A stretch of DNA of 64,000 nt from Frankia sp. R82 (GCF_023716925.1 NZ_JAMQQG010000045.1:18138-82137), one strand, 5' to 3'; shown: positions 33,399 to 42,336, counted from the stretch's first letter. A program made the numbers and translations. Notes: generated by a model from the sequence alone, not told the origin.

Positions 33399-33695
33399 GT
33401 GGTCGATCCGTCTCGCGTTCGCCGTCCGGCCCATACCGACTCGTGTGACGACCCACCGCAGACGGAGGACGGGCCACCGCAGACCGGCACGGCGGACAAG
33501 GATGGAAAGAGCCCCACAGTGGCGCCGGGCCCTACGGCCAGGGCGCGGGGTGCCCACGATGCCGAGTCGGACGGCAAGGACGCCGAAGCGGTGGCACGCT
33601 GGCTCGCCGAAACACTCGCCGAAGCCCCGCCCGTCCCGCCAGCGGCTGCCACCCTCATCGCGAACGTGCTAGCCCGCCGCGCACCCGCCGCCTAG
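33399..33695 (+). CDS. Small unknown protein at the right end of the element
   Basis: The GTG frame gives 98 residues: a disordered polar N-terminal 60 residues and a helical end AVARWLAETLAEAPPVPPAAATLIANVLA. The GTGAGGTG just upstream is a plausible ribosome binding site. Not recognised; its location 120 bp from attR fits a small accessory factor such as a directionality or partition helper, but this is speculation. Confidence 0.5.
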   Translation: MVDPSRVRRPAHTDSCDDPPQTEDGPPQTGTADKDGKSPTVAPGPTARARGAHDAESDGKDAEAVARWLAETLAEAPPVPPAAATLIANVLARRAPAA

Positions 33696-33801
33696 CCTCC
33701 AGGCAGAACAGCACCGTCGTCTACGCGCCCAGTACACCGACATGTGCGCCCACCCGTTGCTCACAACTGTTCCGGCGCGCAAGTACCCACTTGTCATGCG
33801 C

Positions 33802-33836
33802 AACCCGGGGATGGTACCGATCGTGCTGGCGCACGC
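33802..33836. other. attR (right junction of the element)
   Basis: Element half AACCCGGGGATGGTA joins host half CCGATCGTGCTGGCGCACGCG at CCG 33817-33819. From 33820 the protein reads IVLAHARARL, continuing the methyltransferase exactly where the fragment at 755 ends. Confidence 0.75.
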
Positions 33837-34293
33837 GCGGGCGCGGCTCGTCGGTTCGCCCGAGGGCCGCACGACCTGTCTTCACGCCGACCTGCGGGAT
33901 CCCGCGCGCATCCTGGCGGCCCCGGAGCTCACCGAGACCCTCGACCTCACCCGGCCGGTGGCGCTCTGTCTGATCGCGGTGCTGCACTTTCTCGAGGGGG
34001 ACGAGCCGTTCGAGATCGTCCGCACCCTGCTCGACCCGTTGCCGGCGGGCAGCTTCCTCGTCATCAGCCACGGCACCAACGACCTCAACGCGGACTCCCA
34101 CGAGGCCACAGCGAAGATCCGCCAGTCCGGGGTGCGGCTTCAACCCCGGAGCAGGGCGGAGATCGCGCGTTTCTTCGACGGTCTCACCATCCTCGATCCC
34201 GGTATCGAGGTCGTCCACCGGTGGCGGCCGGAGGTGGAGCCGACGCTGGCAGACGGGGAGATCAGCATCTTCGGTGCCGTCGCCCGCACGTAG
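33820..34293 (+). pseudogene. SAM-dependent methyltransferase (DUF574), 3' fragment
   Basis: The frame encodes IVLAHARARLVGSPEGRTT, ADLRDPARIL, TRPVALCLIAVLHFL, LPAGSFLVISHGTND and VHRWRPEVEPT, the C-terminal 157 residues of the DUF574 protein whose first 122 residues lie at 755-1120. Together they make 279 residues with no gap against the intact paralogue at 27680. As it stands, the fragment lacks the SAM site. An in-frame ATG at 33742 lies in element sequence and could allow a truncated product, but no function is expected. Confidence 0.88.
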
Positions 34294-34400
34294 CCGACGG
34301 CAGTCCCACCTGGTCGCGGTGGCGTTCGGTCGGCGGCATCACCTGTCGCAGTGCCGCCCGCCTGGCCGGGGCCACCCCGAACGGCCGGCGGCAACTCCGC

Positions 34401-35282
34401 TCAGGCGTGGGGGACGGTGCCGCAGGAGGCCATGGTGGCGCCGCGGTAGCCGGTGAGGAAGGAGCTGCGGCGCTGCTCGGCGGAGCCGTGTGTCCAGGTC
34501 TCGGGGTTGACGTCGCCGGCGCGGGCCTGGATGCGGTCGTCGCCGACGGCCTGGGCGGCACCGAGGGCCTGGTCGAGCTCGGCCTCACCGATCGTGACGT
34601 TGCCGCCGGTGTTCGCAAGCGTGCTCCACACCCCGGCATAACAGTCGGCCTGCAGCTCCAGCTGCACGCTCAGCGCGTTTTCCCGGGACGGGTCGGCCTG
34701 CTGCGCCTGGCGGACGCGCGCCTCCGTACCGGTCAGGGTCTGCAGGTGGTGACCCACCTCGTGGGCGACGATGTAGGCCTGCGCGTAGCGGCCCTGGGCG
34801 CCGTAGTCCTGCTGCAGCTGGGCCAGGAAGCCGAGGTCGATGTAGACCCGCCGGTCCGGCGGGCAGTAGAACGGGCCGACCTGGGACGACGCGGTGCCGC
34901 AGCCGGTGCGCACAGCCTGCGAGAAGTAGACCAGGCGCGGTTTGGTGTACGTCTGCCCGGCGCGGCTGAACTGGGCGGCCCACACCTCGTTGATCTCGTT
35001 GAACGCCTTCAGGACGAAGCAGTCGTCGTAGGTGTTGATCGCCCCGCTGGTGTTGCACCGCTGGGCGACGTCCCCGGACGTCCCACCGCCGGGCTGGGAC
35101 AGCGCCGGGCCGGACGTCGACGACCCGGACCCGCCGCCGAGCACGGTGACGAGCAGATAGATGACCACCCCGATGATGCCCGCACCGCCGGTGCCGAACG
35201 CGACGCCGCGGCCCAGGCCCCCGCCTCCGCCGCGCTGGTCGTCCAGCTCGGATGCATCGACCTGTTCGTCGTCGAACTGCAT
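34401..35282 (-). CDS. Neutral zinc metallopeptidase (YpfJ-like)
   Basis: The 293-aa protein has a polar Gly-rich start, one transmembrane helix (GTGGAGIIGVVIYLLVTVLGG, residues about 29-49), and an extracytoplasmic peptidase domain: CFVLKAFNEINEVWAAQF, PRLVYFSQAVRTGCG..GPFYCPPD, the zinc motif AHEVGHHLQ near residue 173, and LELQADCYAGVW. This is the PF04228 family. The domain probably faces outside. The two Cys around FYCPP and TGCG may pair. GGGCGGGAC precedes the start. Confidence 0.9.
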   Translation of the reverse strand: MQFDDEQVDASELDDQRGGGGGLGRGVAFGTGGAGIIGVVIYLLVTVLGGGSGSSTSGPALSQPGGGTSGDVAQRCNTSGAINTYDDCFVLKAFNEINEVWAAQFSRAGQTYTKPRLVYFSQAVRTGCGTASSQVGPFYCPPDRRVYIDLGFLAQLQQDYGAQGRYAQAYIVAHEVGHHLQTLTGTEARVRQAQQADPSRENALSVQLELQADCYAGVWSTLANTGGNVTIGEAELDQALGAAQAVGDDRIQARAGDVNPETWTHGSAEQRRSSFLTGYRGATMASCGTVPHA

Positions 35283-35428
35283 GTCCCGCCCTTCGCCGAT
35301 CCCCCGGGTCCGCCCGGCAGCCGTCCCGCCCGGTGTGTCCGGTCTGCCGGGGTTCCGGATGGAGTATGTCCCGGACGATCAGCCGCCGAACATCGACCCA
35401 CCGGCACAGGCTGCCGGAAACTGGGGCG

Positions 35429-35848
35429 TCAGGCGATCAGGTCGAGCTGGCGGGCCAGGCGGGTCTGGTCGTAGTAGAGCCGGTTCTCGGTGATCAGGCC
35501 ATCCTCCACCCGGTAGACCTCGACGACCCGCAGGGTGATCCGGCGCCCGCTGGGCGGAAACTCGGTGCCGTCGGGGTCCCGCAGAACTCCGGTGTGGGTC
35601 GCGGTCAGGGTGTACTCCTCGACGACGAGCTGGCCCTGTTCGGCGAGGATGTGCGTGTCGACGTCCACATCGCCGAACGCGGCGAGGAACGCGGCGCTGT
35701 AGTCGGCGCCGGCCTCCCGGCCCTCGACCCGCACCCCGCCGGGTGCTTCGACCACCAGATCCTCGTGCATCAGTGCGAGGGCGGCCGGCACATCGCCGCC
35801 GTCGAAGGCGTCCAGCGCCCGCCTGACCGTGTCCAGGGCCTGCCCCAC
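35429..35848 (-). CDS. SnoaL-like / NTF2-fold protein
   Basis: The 139-aa protein shows an N-terminal helix (TVRRALDAFDGGDVPAALALMHEDLVVEAPGG, in parts) and FLAAFGDVDVDTHILAEQGQLVVEEYTLTATHTG, then RITLRVVEVYRVEDGLITENRLYYDQ, a standard ester-cyclase/SnoaL-like NTF2 fold. Such proteins bind small hydrophobic molecules and some act as cyclases or hydrolases. No specific substrate can be named. ATG 35848 is the only sensible start. Confidence 0.82.
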   Translation of the reverse strand: MGQALDTVRRALDAFDGGDVPAALALMHEDLVVEAPGGVRVEGREAGADYSAAFLAAFGDVDVDTHILAEQGQLVVEEYTLTATHTGVLRDPDGTEFPPSGRRITLRVVEVYRVEDGLITENRLYYDQTRLARQLDLIA

Positions 35849-36038
35849 CGATGTCTCCCCCGTCGTCGCCCGCCCCCACCGGGACGTCCGCGACGATCAT
35901 CCCACCGAAGTGCCTGCCCTGACGGAGAAATCCCGCGTTCCCGACGCGATCCGACAGACAACAACGTGACCCGACGGGCGGGGACTGCGGTGGACGGGGA
36001 CCGACCTCATCGGACGGGACGCCGCCAGAGGGCCGGCC

Positions 36039-36698
36039 TCAGACGTTCGTCGTGGACCCAGGACGGATGATCATCAGAACGGTGACGGCCACCCACAGCA
36101 GGTTGAAGATGCCGACACTCATTGCCAGTCGTCGACTCCGGGCCACCCCACCCGCCGCAGCCGCCACCCCATCCGCGGGGGCCCCGACACCAGCCGTCTC
36201 GCCGTCGAGCGGGGCTGCCTCGAGCGTGGCTGCGCCGGCCGCTTCACCCCCGGCCGGCCGCTCGGCGGCCATCCCGGCGCCGGCCGGTTCTCCGCCGGCC
36301 GGGTTGCCACCGATCGAGCCACCAGAGCTGACGGAGCTGACGGAGCTGACGCTGGCGGCGGTGATCTCGTCCATCAGGTCGCGCTGGGCGGGCAGAACCG
36401 CGAAGGCGAGCACCAGGGCGGCGAGGGCGGTCAGCGCGATTGCCGCCATCAACCAGCCCTCACCGAGAACACCGAGGCTCTGGGCGGTGAGAAAGCCGAA
36501 CAGAACCACGAGCAGACCGACGGCCGAGTAGATCCCGCAGATCCGGTACAGCACCCGGCTGACCCCCACGGCGTGCGCGTCGCCGGGACTGGCCAGGGCG
36601 GCACGAGCCGCCGGGGGGAACATGCTCGCCGCCACGGTCACCGGGCCGATGGCGACGATCGCCGTCAGGACGTGCACGCTGAGCAGAAACTTGTTCAC
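36039..36698 (-). CDS. DUF2269-like membrane protein
   Basis: The 219-aa protein begins VNKFLLSVHVLTAIVAIGPVTVAASMF with the first membrane helix, then helices around ICGIYSAVGLLVVLFGFL, WLMAAIALTALAALVLAFAVLP, and a last one at MSVGIFNLLWVAVTVLMII. A long Gly/Ala/Pro loop (about 130-190), including SSVSSVSSG from a short tandem repeat in the DNA, separates helices 3 and 4. It resembles DUF2269 integral membrane proteins of unknown role. GTG 36698 is preferred because GAGG lies five bases upstream. Confidence 0.72.
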   Translation of the reverse strand: MNKFLLSVHVLTAIVAIGPVTVAASMFPPAARAALASPGDAHAVGVSRVLYRICGIYSAVGLLVVLFGFLTAQSLGVLGEGWLMAAIALTALAALVLAFAVLPAQRDLMDEITAASVSSVSSVSSGGSIGGNPAGGEPAGAGMAAERPAGGEAAGAATLEAAPLDGETAGVGAPADGVAAAAGGVARSRRLAMSVGIFNLLWVAVTVLMIIRPGSTTNV

Positions 36699-37060
36699 GA
36701 ACACCTCATCGTGGCACGCACCCCGACCGCGGCCGGCCCGGTGCGTGCGCACGCGCGGGCCCACGGCACCGTCGAGGTGGACGAACAGTACGTCCCGACG
36801 CTACGGCGCGCCTCCGACCGTTCTGCCACCGGATGCCACCCTGGTGCAGGACTGCCCCGATCCGGGCCTCGCACCACCCGGGCGTTCACGCTCCGGATCC
36901 TGCAGGGGTTTCCCGTCCGTGCCGTGCGGCCGGCACGAGCCGGACATCCCGGCCGAGCGGATGACCCGGACGCACCGCTGTGTGTGGTTGTCACGCCGTC
37001 TGCGCAATGATGCGGTGAGCGAGAGACCCACTGTGCTGTGTGTCGCCGGGAGGCCGTTGT

Positions 37061-37963
37061 ATGCCGCTACGGACCGCTGTTCATCTTGATGTCCGCCTGT
37101 TGTTGCGTATCGATCACCGGGTGTTGCTCGCCCGGCCGCCCGACGATGCGTGGCATGTACTGCCGGGCGGTGCGGTGCAGGGAGACGAATCGGCCGACGA
37201 AGCGTTGGAACGGCTGGTCGGCCGGTTGGCCGGGCCACGGGTGGTGTCCCGACAGTTCGTCGGCGCGGTCGAGCATGACGGCAGCGTCTCGGGCCGGGCC
37301 CCGGCACAGGCCGAGGACCACGTGCTCAGCGTGCTGTTCGGCGGGATCTGGCCCACCGACATCCCGACGCCGTCGCGGTGGGGAGATCACAGCCTCGTCC
37401 CGGTGGATGTGGACGTCCTGCTGGCAACCCGGCTGCGTCCGGTGTCGATGGCCGAGGTGGTGCGTGGGTGGCTGGCCGAGGGCTGGCCGCTGTGGCGGGG
37501 GCTCGACCCGATCGGTGGAGCCCGGCGGCTGCCGTCGTTGGTGTCCCTGCGGGCCCAGCTGTTCGCCCGCCGGGAGGAGCTGCGCACGCTTGCTTTCCGT
37601 GACGCAGCGGTCGCGATCTGCGCGTTGGTGACCGTCGCCGACGGTCGCATCGACCCGGCCGAGCGGGAGGGCGTGCGGGCCTATGCCGCAACCGATCCGG
37701 TGCTGTCACAGTTCCCGGAGCAGGAGACGATCACCCTGTTCGAGGGTCATCTGGACCGCCTGACCGCCGACCTTGAAGCTGGCCGGGCGGTGGCTCTGGC
37801 CGAGATCGCCAAGGTGCGGGGGCGGGCGGCGCAGGCCTCGGCCGTCGTCCGGTTCGGGCAGGTCATCGGCCTGGTGGACGGCGAGTTCGTGGCCAGCGAG
37901 CGGGCCGTGGTGCGCGAGGCCGCACTCGTCCTTGGCCTGGACCCGGCCGAGTTCGCGCTCTGA
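37061..37963 (+). CDS. Nudix-like domain fused to TerB-like domain
   Basis: The 300-aa protein starts VHLDVRLLLRIDHRVLLARPP...WHVLPGGAVQGDESADEALERL, a Nudix fold. The Nudix box lacks the RExxEE core (ALERLVGRL instead), so hydrolase activity is doubtful. From about residue 170 a TerB-like helical domain follows: AVAICALVTVADGRIDPAEREGVRAYA and FGQVIGLVDGEFVASERAVVREAALVLGLDPAEFA, each with an acidic DGxxxxxE pattern. TerB proteins are linked to membrane stress, phage and tellurite responses. ATG 37061 follows GGGAGG. Confidence 0.8.
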   Translation: MPLRTAVHLDVRLLLRIDHRVLLARPPDDAWHVLPGGAVQGDESADEALERLVGRLAGPRVVSRQFVGAVEHDGSVSGRAPAQAEDHVLSVLFGGIWPTDIPTPSRWGDHSLVPVDVDVLLATRLRPVSMAEVVRGWLAEGWPLWRGLDPIGGARRLPSLVSLRAQLFARREELRTLAFRDAAVAICALVTVADGRIDPAEREGVRAYAATDPVLSQFPEQETITLFEGHLDRLTADLEAGRAVALAEIAKVRGRAAQASAVVRFGQVIGLVDGEFVASERAVVREAALVLGLDPAEFAL

Positions 37964-38003
37964 CCGGGCCGGCCGGCCGGAACACGGTCCGGTCGGCATC
38001 GGC

Positions 38004-38222
38004 TCAGTCGGCGTCGTCGTCGGGCTCGAATTCGACGACCTCGACGACGCCGACCGTCCGCCAGTTGACCTCAAGGATGTCGCCGCTGGCGAGGGTGATC
38101 CGGTCGAGCCCGGCGTTGCCGGCCGCACCGCTCATCACATCGCTGGCCCGGCGGCGCAGGGCCACCGGATCCGTTCCCGCGGGCAGATCGAAGACCTGCC
38201 CGTCGAGCAGCAGCCGCACCAT
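38004..38222 (-). CDS. Small unknown protein, 72 aa
   Basis: MVRLLLDGQVFDLPAGTD begins a short beta-rich protein with ITLASGDILEVNWRTVGVVEV and an acidic end. AAGGAG five bases before ATG 38222 supports this start. It is convergent with the Nudix-TerB gene. No family recognised; a ligand- or protein-binding beta module is possible. Confidence 0.6.
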   Translation of the reverse strand: MVRLLLDGQVFDLPAGTDPVALRRRASDVMSGAAGNAGLDRITLASGDILEVNWRTVGVVEVVEFEPDDDAD

Positions 38223-38389
38223 CCACACTCCTTGCCCGTCGTCCCGGAGCGACGCATCACCGAGTAGCCCGGCAACGGCCAGCCCGACCTTCCGTCACCC
38301 TGACAGCCGAAGGCTAATACTCTCCGTACACAGAATGCGAGAGTGGCCGGGACGGCGCGTCCGATGCGGCGGGGCCGGGGCGGCGCTGG

Positions 38390-38854
38390 TCAGTCCTGTT
38401 GGGTCGGAACACCGAACCAGCTGACCACCTTGCCGCCGAACTTTATGTCCCCGTCCACCTTGATCTTGCGGGTGAGGAACAGCTTGGCGCCGTTGGCCTG
38501 GCCGGTCAGCACGCGAACGAAGCGCACCCGGTCAGTCATGATGGTCAACTGCCGGCCTTCGACGGCGGAGGAAGAGGGCTCGTGCGCCAGCGCGCACTGA
38601 CCATCATTGATCCGCAGCTCGTATGTGCGGGTCCCACCGTCCGGGCCGCCACTGAGCGCGAACCGCACAAGCGCGTTCTCACCCTGGGCCAGCTCAGGGC
38701 GGAAGTTGGCCTGCATCTGGCGGAAGATCTCGTCCAGCACGTCGTTTCCGGCCGGGCCCGCAAGCAGGTCGGAAACCTCCCGCTCCGACATGGCAGCCAG
38801 CGTCGTGATGAGCTTGGCCGGGTCGGCGGTGGGATCGACGGCAAGGTCGGACAT
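38390..38854 (-). CDS. SCP2 sterol-binding domain protein
   Basis: The 154-aa protein consists of an N-terminal helical stretch (DPAKLITTLAAMSEREVSDLL), NDVLDEIFRQMQANFRPELAQ, then a beta-rich part (LVRFALSGG, TYELRINDGQCAL, VEGRQLTIMTDRVRFVRVLTGQANGAKLFLTRKIKVDGDI in parts), matching the SCP2 fold that binds lipids in a hydrophobic cavity. GGAG six bases before ATG 38854 sets the start. Confidence 0.85.
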   Translation of the reverse strand: MSDLAVDPTADPAKLITTLAAMSEREVSDLLAGPAGNDVLDEIFRQMQANFRPELAQGENALVRFALSGGPDGGTRTYELRINDGQCALAHEPSSSAVEGRQLTIMTDRVRFVRVLTGQANGAKLFLTRKIKVDGDIKFGGKVVSWFGVPTQQD

Positions 38855-39025
38855 TGACCGCTCCATTCGTTTCGGCAGGCCAGGCGCCTGACGGGTGCCG
38901 GCCTTCGACATAGGCACCCGCCGGCTTCGCGGGCACGTCTGCACGCTAGCGAACACTCATGTGGCGTACCTCGCCTGGTGGCACCTTGGCGTAAGTCGCG
39001 CCGTGTCGGTGGCTATCGTCTGGGG

Positions 39026-39961
39026 ATGGTCGCCGCCGCGCCGCCCTACGTCGAGGTCGACGGCCAGGCCGTCGCTCCCGGGGCCTGGGGGCGGCTCGCC
39101 CTGCTCTCCCACGGACATTTCACCGTCCTGCAGGTGCGTGCCGGTGGGTGTCGCGGTCTGACCTTCCACCTCGAACGCCTCGACACCGCTCACCGCGAGC
39201 TTTACGGCAAGCCGTTGGGTGGCGAGCGGGTGCGTGCGCGAATCCGCCAGGCGCTCGCCGCCTTTCTCCAGGTCACCGGCCCACCGCACACCTGCGACGC
39301 ACCCAGGTTCCCCGTCGGCGGGCTGGCTTTGGACACCCCGCAGACCGCATTGCCCGCCGAATCATCGCCTGGCACCGCACCGGTCGGAGCCGCCCATGGT
39401 TGCGTGACCGCCGCCGCGGTCGGCGCTGCTGCGATGGATGCCACGGTACGCGTCATCGCCACCGATCCCGCCGGGGACGGTCCGGGAGAGATCATCGTCG
39501 TGGTCGGGCCACCGGCCGACGCGCCGCCGACGCCTCGGCGGCTGATGTCCGTGCATTACACCAGACCCTTTCCGCACATCAAACACCTGGGCACCTTCGG
39601 CCAGCTGGAACACGCCCGGCTCGCCCACCGGCGCGGCTTCGACGAGGCCCTGCTCACGTGGCCCGACGGGACCATCGCGGAGGGCGCCAGGACCAACATC
39701 GGGTTTCTGGCCGGCGAGACCGTCACCTGGCCGGACGCGCCATGCCTGACCGGTGTGACCATGGCGCTACTGGAGCGGACCACCGACAGCACACGCGCGC
39801 CCGTGCGACTGGAAGATCTTGCCCGATATGACGGCGCGGTCGTGACGAACTCACGCGGCCTGGCTCCTGTGGCCGCCATTGACGACCACCAGTTCGCTGG
39901 ATCGACCTTTACCGAAGAACTGTCCAGACGCTACCACGCCATCCCACACGACACAATCTAG
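39026..39961 (+). CDS. Class IV aminotransferase (PLP-dependent)
   Basis: The 311-aa protein resembles the branched-chain aminotransferase / 4-amino-4-deoxychorismate lyase group. It shows HFTVLQVRAGGCRGLTFHLERL, the PLP lysine in PHIKHLGTFGQL (Lys186), RGFDEALLTWPDGTIAEGARTNIGFL with the family's Glu and Asn, LTGVTMALLER and VVTNSRGLAPV. The exact reaction cannot be assigned. The start at 39026 follows TCTGGGG. The upstream neighbour is divergent. Confidence 0.85.
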   Translation: MVAAAPPYVEVDGQAVAPGAWGRLALLSHGHFTVLQVRAGGCRGLTFHLERLDTAHRELYGKPLGGERVRARIRQALAAFLQVTGPPHTCDAPRFPVGGLALDTPQTALPAESSPGTAPVGAAHGCVTAAAVGAAAMDATVRVIATDPAGDGPGEIIVVVGPPADAPPTPRRLMSVHYTRPFPHIKHLGTFGQLEHARLAHRRGFDEALLTWPDGTIAEGARTNIGFLAGETVTWPDAPCLTGVTMALLERTTDSTRAPVRLEDLARYDGAVVTNSRGLAPVAAIDDHQFAGSTFTEELSRRYHAIPHDTI

Positions 39962-40218
39962 GAAATGCACCAGGCGAGCGACCACCACTTGGTCAGCTAA
40001 TTTAGCTTCCCCACTTCGGCCGCTTTTCGTAACCATTTCCTCGAGACAGATCCACCGTTGCCCCTACTTTTCATGCATCGGCCGGAACCCATGTTCACGG
40101 GACGGAATGCCCGGTACCGTCGTGGCCACCGTCAGGGATTTGCCATGGCCCCTACCGGGGTCGAACCCGTCACGCCCGCCGTGTCCCACATGGCCGCGTC
40201 CCGTGAAGGAACCGCCCG

Positions 40219-42336
40219 ATGCCGCTCTCCTCAGCTCGGCTTCTGATCGCCCTTCTCCTCCTGGAACAGCACCGCGTCGAACCCAGCCAGGTGGCCGTGC
40301 AGCACCCGTTTCCACCGGCAACGGAACGCCATTTCGTCCGGGCCGCGGCGGCACTCGCCGCCGGCCGTCCCAAGGGAGCTCTGCGCGAGCTGCGCCTGAG
40401 CGAACACGATCGCGCCGACCCCGATCATGTCGCCGTCCACGAGGCGTTGTGGCTGGCGGCGCTGGCACTCGATCGGAACTGGGCGCCCGATGGCGCGGGC
40501 CTGCGTCATGCCGGCGCCGCTCGTCCACCCGGACGATGGTCGACAGCCTCGGGTGCGGCGCCGGCTGATCATCTGCTGTCCACATGGACGGCGCAGGCCG
40601 TACGAGAACAGCGCCATGATCGTCTCGATCCACAGACCGCGGTCATCTGTGTACTCGGCGCCGAGGTGATCCCGGGCATCCGGATCGCCCGGGCCCGGCT
40701 GCTGTCGGCCCCGCCGCCCGCCCGGGATCCGGATGGCGCACACCGCCCGCATCGGCTCCGCGCGAGCATCACCACCGCTGCCGCCCACTCCTGCGCGGCC
40801 GTCTCCCCGACCGGCACCACCTCGACCGGCACTGTCCCGGCCGACACTGTCCCGGCCACCAGCACTCCGTATTTCTCTGCCCCGGCCTTCTCCGCACCGG
40901 CTGTCGACGGCCGGACTGTCGCCGCATCCGATGTTGACGTCTCCACGGCCGCCACTCCACCCCGGCTGACCGAGGCTGGCGTGCTTCCCGCTGCGCCGGT
41001 TCCCGGTGGAGCATCACTGCCAGCGGCGTCGCCGGCCGCTCAGTCTCCGTCCGTTCCGGCCGCGAGAGAGGGATTGCCGTCCCCGAAGAGCGCGGATCTC
41101 CTGGGCCGAGTCGATCATCCGGACGGAGTGGATCACCCTGGGGCAGGCAGGGCGAGTGGCATCACCGGCTCGGTGGATGCAGTCCTTCCGGCGCTCGCGA
41201 CGTCCGCGATGGCGCCATGGAGCTTTCCCACGCCGCTGATGTTCGGCTGGGCGATCCCGGGCAGCCGACCCCGCCCAGGGGGCCCTGCGCACGGCCTACA
41301 CCGGATGGTTGCCCGCGGACGGGCCCGGGGTGGCCCACGGCTGTTGGCTCGCGCACGCACGAGTGGGGCAGGCCGCCCGCACTCCACGAGGCCGGGCCCC
41401 GAGTTCGTCGCCGACCCGACCGCCACGGGGGCACAGCCATCGGCCGGCGGTACCGCTGTCATCCCAACGGTTCAGGGGCCACCGACGGCGAACGTCGGCA
41501 TCTCGGAGCTACCGGTCGCGGTGGTGCCCGGCCAGGGCGTCCAGGCGGGCATGCCGACCGGTGTCGACCTCGCCCCGTGGAGCGCACCGCCGGAGCCGCG
41601 CGTCGGCGTCGCCGCCCGGGCGCTGCGCGGCCCGGGCGGCAGCGAGCTGTGGGAGCAGGCAGTGGACGCGCTGGTCATCGCGGACGTGTTCGTCGCCCGG
41701 TTGGCCGATCTCCCGGTCCGCCAGGCCAGTGCCTATGGTGCGGTCCTTCGGGCCGACCTGCTCTTCCGGGTGGGTCGGGCCGCCCAGGCCGGACGGGCGC
41801 TGGACGCCCTTGAGCTGGCCGGAGAGAGCGATGACGCAACCCGCGCGCACATCGCGCTGGTTCGCGGGGACTGGGCCGGCTATCCGAACGGCGGCGCGCA
41901 GACCCTGGGCCGGCGTGGGGACGGCACCCTGCTCCCCGCCCAGCGACAGGCCGATCCGGATCGCGCCGAGGAGCTATGGCGACGGTCACTGAGCGTCTAC
42001 GGTGACATCAGCTCCAACGCCGGGCGGGCTGCCGGGCTGATCAGGCTTGCCGAAGCTGCCACGGCAACCGGGCGCCCGATGTTGCGGCGCGCTCGTATCG
42101 ACGAGGCCTCCCGCCGAGCACGGGCCGCCGGCGATGAGGCACTGGCCTGGACGGCCCGCGTGCACAACCTGATCGACCGGGTGCACTCCGGCGAGGCCGC
42201 GGGGCCCGAACTGCACGCCATGATGACGGCGCTGCGGGAATGGAGCCGCCTCGAGGGAAGCGACAGTTACGGCCGGGGGCTGTGTCGCCTGCTCGCCACC
42301 GTCACCGCCACGCTCGGCGAACCGAGCCGGCGGTGA
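40219..42336 (+). CDS. Unknown 705-aa helical protein with long low-complexity middle
   Basis: Residues 1-120 are helical (SSARLLIALLLLEQHRVEPSQVAVQH; AAAALAAGRPKGALRELRLSEHDR), suggesting short TPR-like hairpins. Residues 175-440 are a disordered Thr/Ser/Pro/Ala region. Residues 440-705 are again helical (AVDALVIADVFVARLADLPVRQ, YGAVLRADLLFRVGRAAQAGRALDALELAGE, ARIDEASRRARAAGDEALAWTARVHNLIDRVHSGE in parts), typical of TPR. No enzyme motif. It ends 14 bp from the convergent EAD1-cyclase gene. Confidence 0.65.
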   Translation: MPLSSARLLIALLLLEQHRVEPSQVAVQHPFPPATERHFVRAAAALAAGRPKGALRELRLSEHDRADPDHVAVHEALWLAALALDRNWAPDGAGLRHAGAARPPGRWSTASGAAPADHLLSTWTAQAVREQRHDRLDPQTAVICVLGAEVIPGIRIARARLLSAPPPARDPDGAHRPHRLRASITTAAAHSCAAVSPTGTTSTGTVPADTVPATSTPYFSAPAFSAPAVDGRTVAASDVDVSTAATPPRLTEAGVLPAAPVPGGASLPAASPAAQSPSVPAAREGLPSPKSADLLGRVDHPDGVDHPGAGRASGITGSVDAVLPALATSAMAPWSFPTPLMFGWAIPGSRPRPGGPAHGLHRMVARGRARGGPRLLARARTSGAGRPHSTRPGPEFVADPTATGAQPSAGGTAVIPTVQGPPTANVGISELPVAVVPGQGVQAGMPTGVDLAPWSAPPEPRVGVAARALRGPGGSELWEQAVDALVIADVFVARLADLPVRQASAYGAVLRADLLFRVGRAAQAGRALDALELAGESDDATRAHIALVRGDWAGYPNGGAQTLGRRGDGTLLPAQRQADPDRAEELWRRSLSVYGDISSNAGRAAGLIRLAEAATATGRPMLRRARIDEASRRARAAGDEALAWTARVHNLIDRVHSGEAAGPELHAMMTALREWSRLEGSDSYGRGLCRLLATVTATLGEPSRR

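Larger units (their letters stand above)
1118..33819. mobile_element. Integrated element (~32.7 kb) inserted in a DUF574 methyltransferase gene
   Basis: Both chromosomal junctions lie inside one gene. Left, host sequence ends at ...AACGACCCG (1120); right, it resumes as CCGATCGTGCTGG (33817 on). Only CCG is shared, as expected for serine integrases, which need just a short common core. A large serine recombinase lies next to the left end. Deleting 1121-33819 restores the host codon phase. Joining the element ends gives ATGGTACCG-T-CGGTCCCAT, whose 9-nt arms are inverted repeats at 8 of 9 positions, in line with an attP. Cargo includes lanthipeptide biosynthesis, regulators, a replication-relaxation protein and exported proteins. 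No FtsK/TraB ATPase, relaxase or clear replication initiator was found, so autonomous conjugation is doubtful. Confidence 0.85.

Noticed and set aside
33744..35474. Plus-strand frame of 576 codons crossing attR and the metallopeptidase
   Set aside because: Overlaps two well-supported genes in other frames; Gly/Arg/Ala-rich shadow.
40131..40200. tRNA-like sequence CCTACCGGGGTCGAACCCG
   Set aside because: The T-loop-like motif does not form a five-pair stem on either strand and no acceptor or anticodon arm is found.
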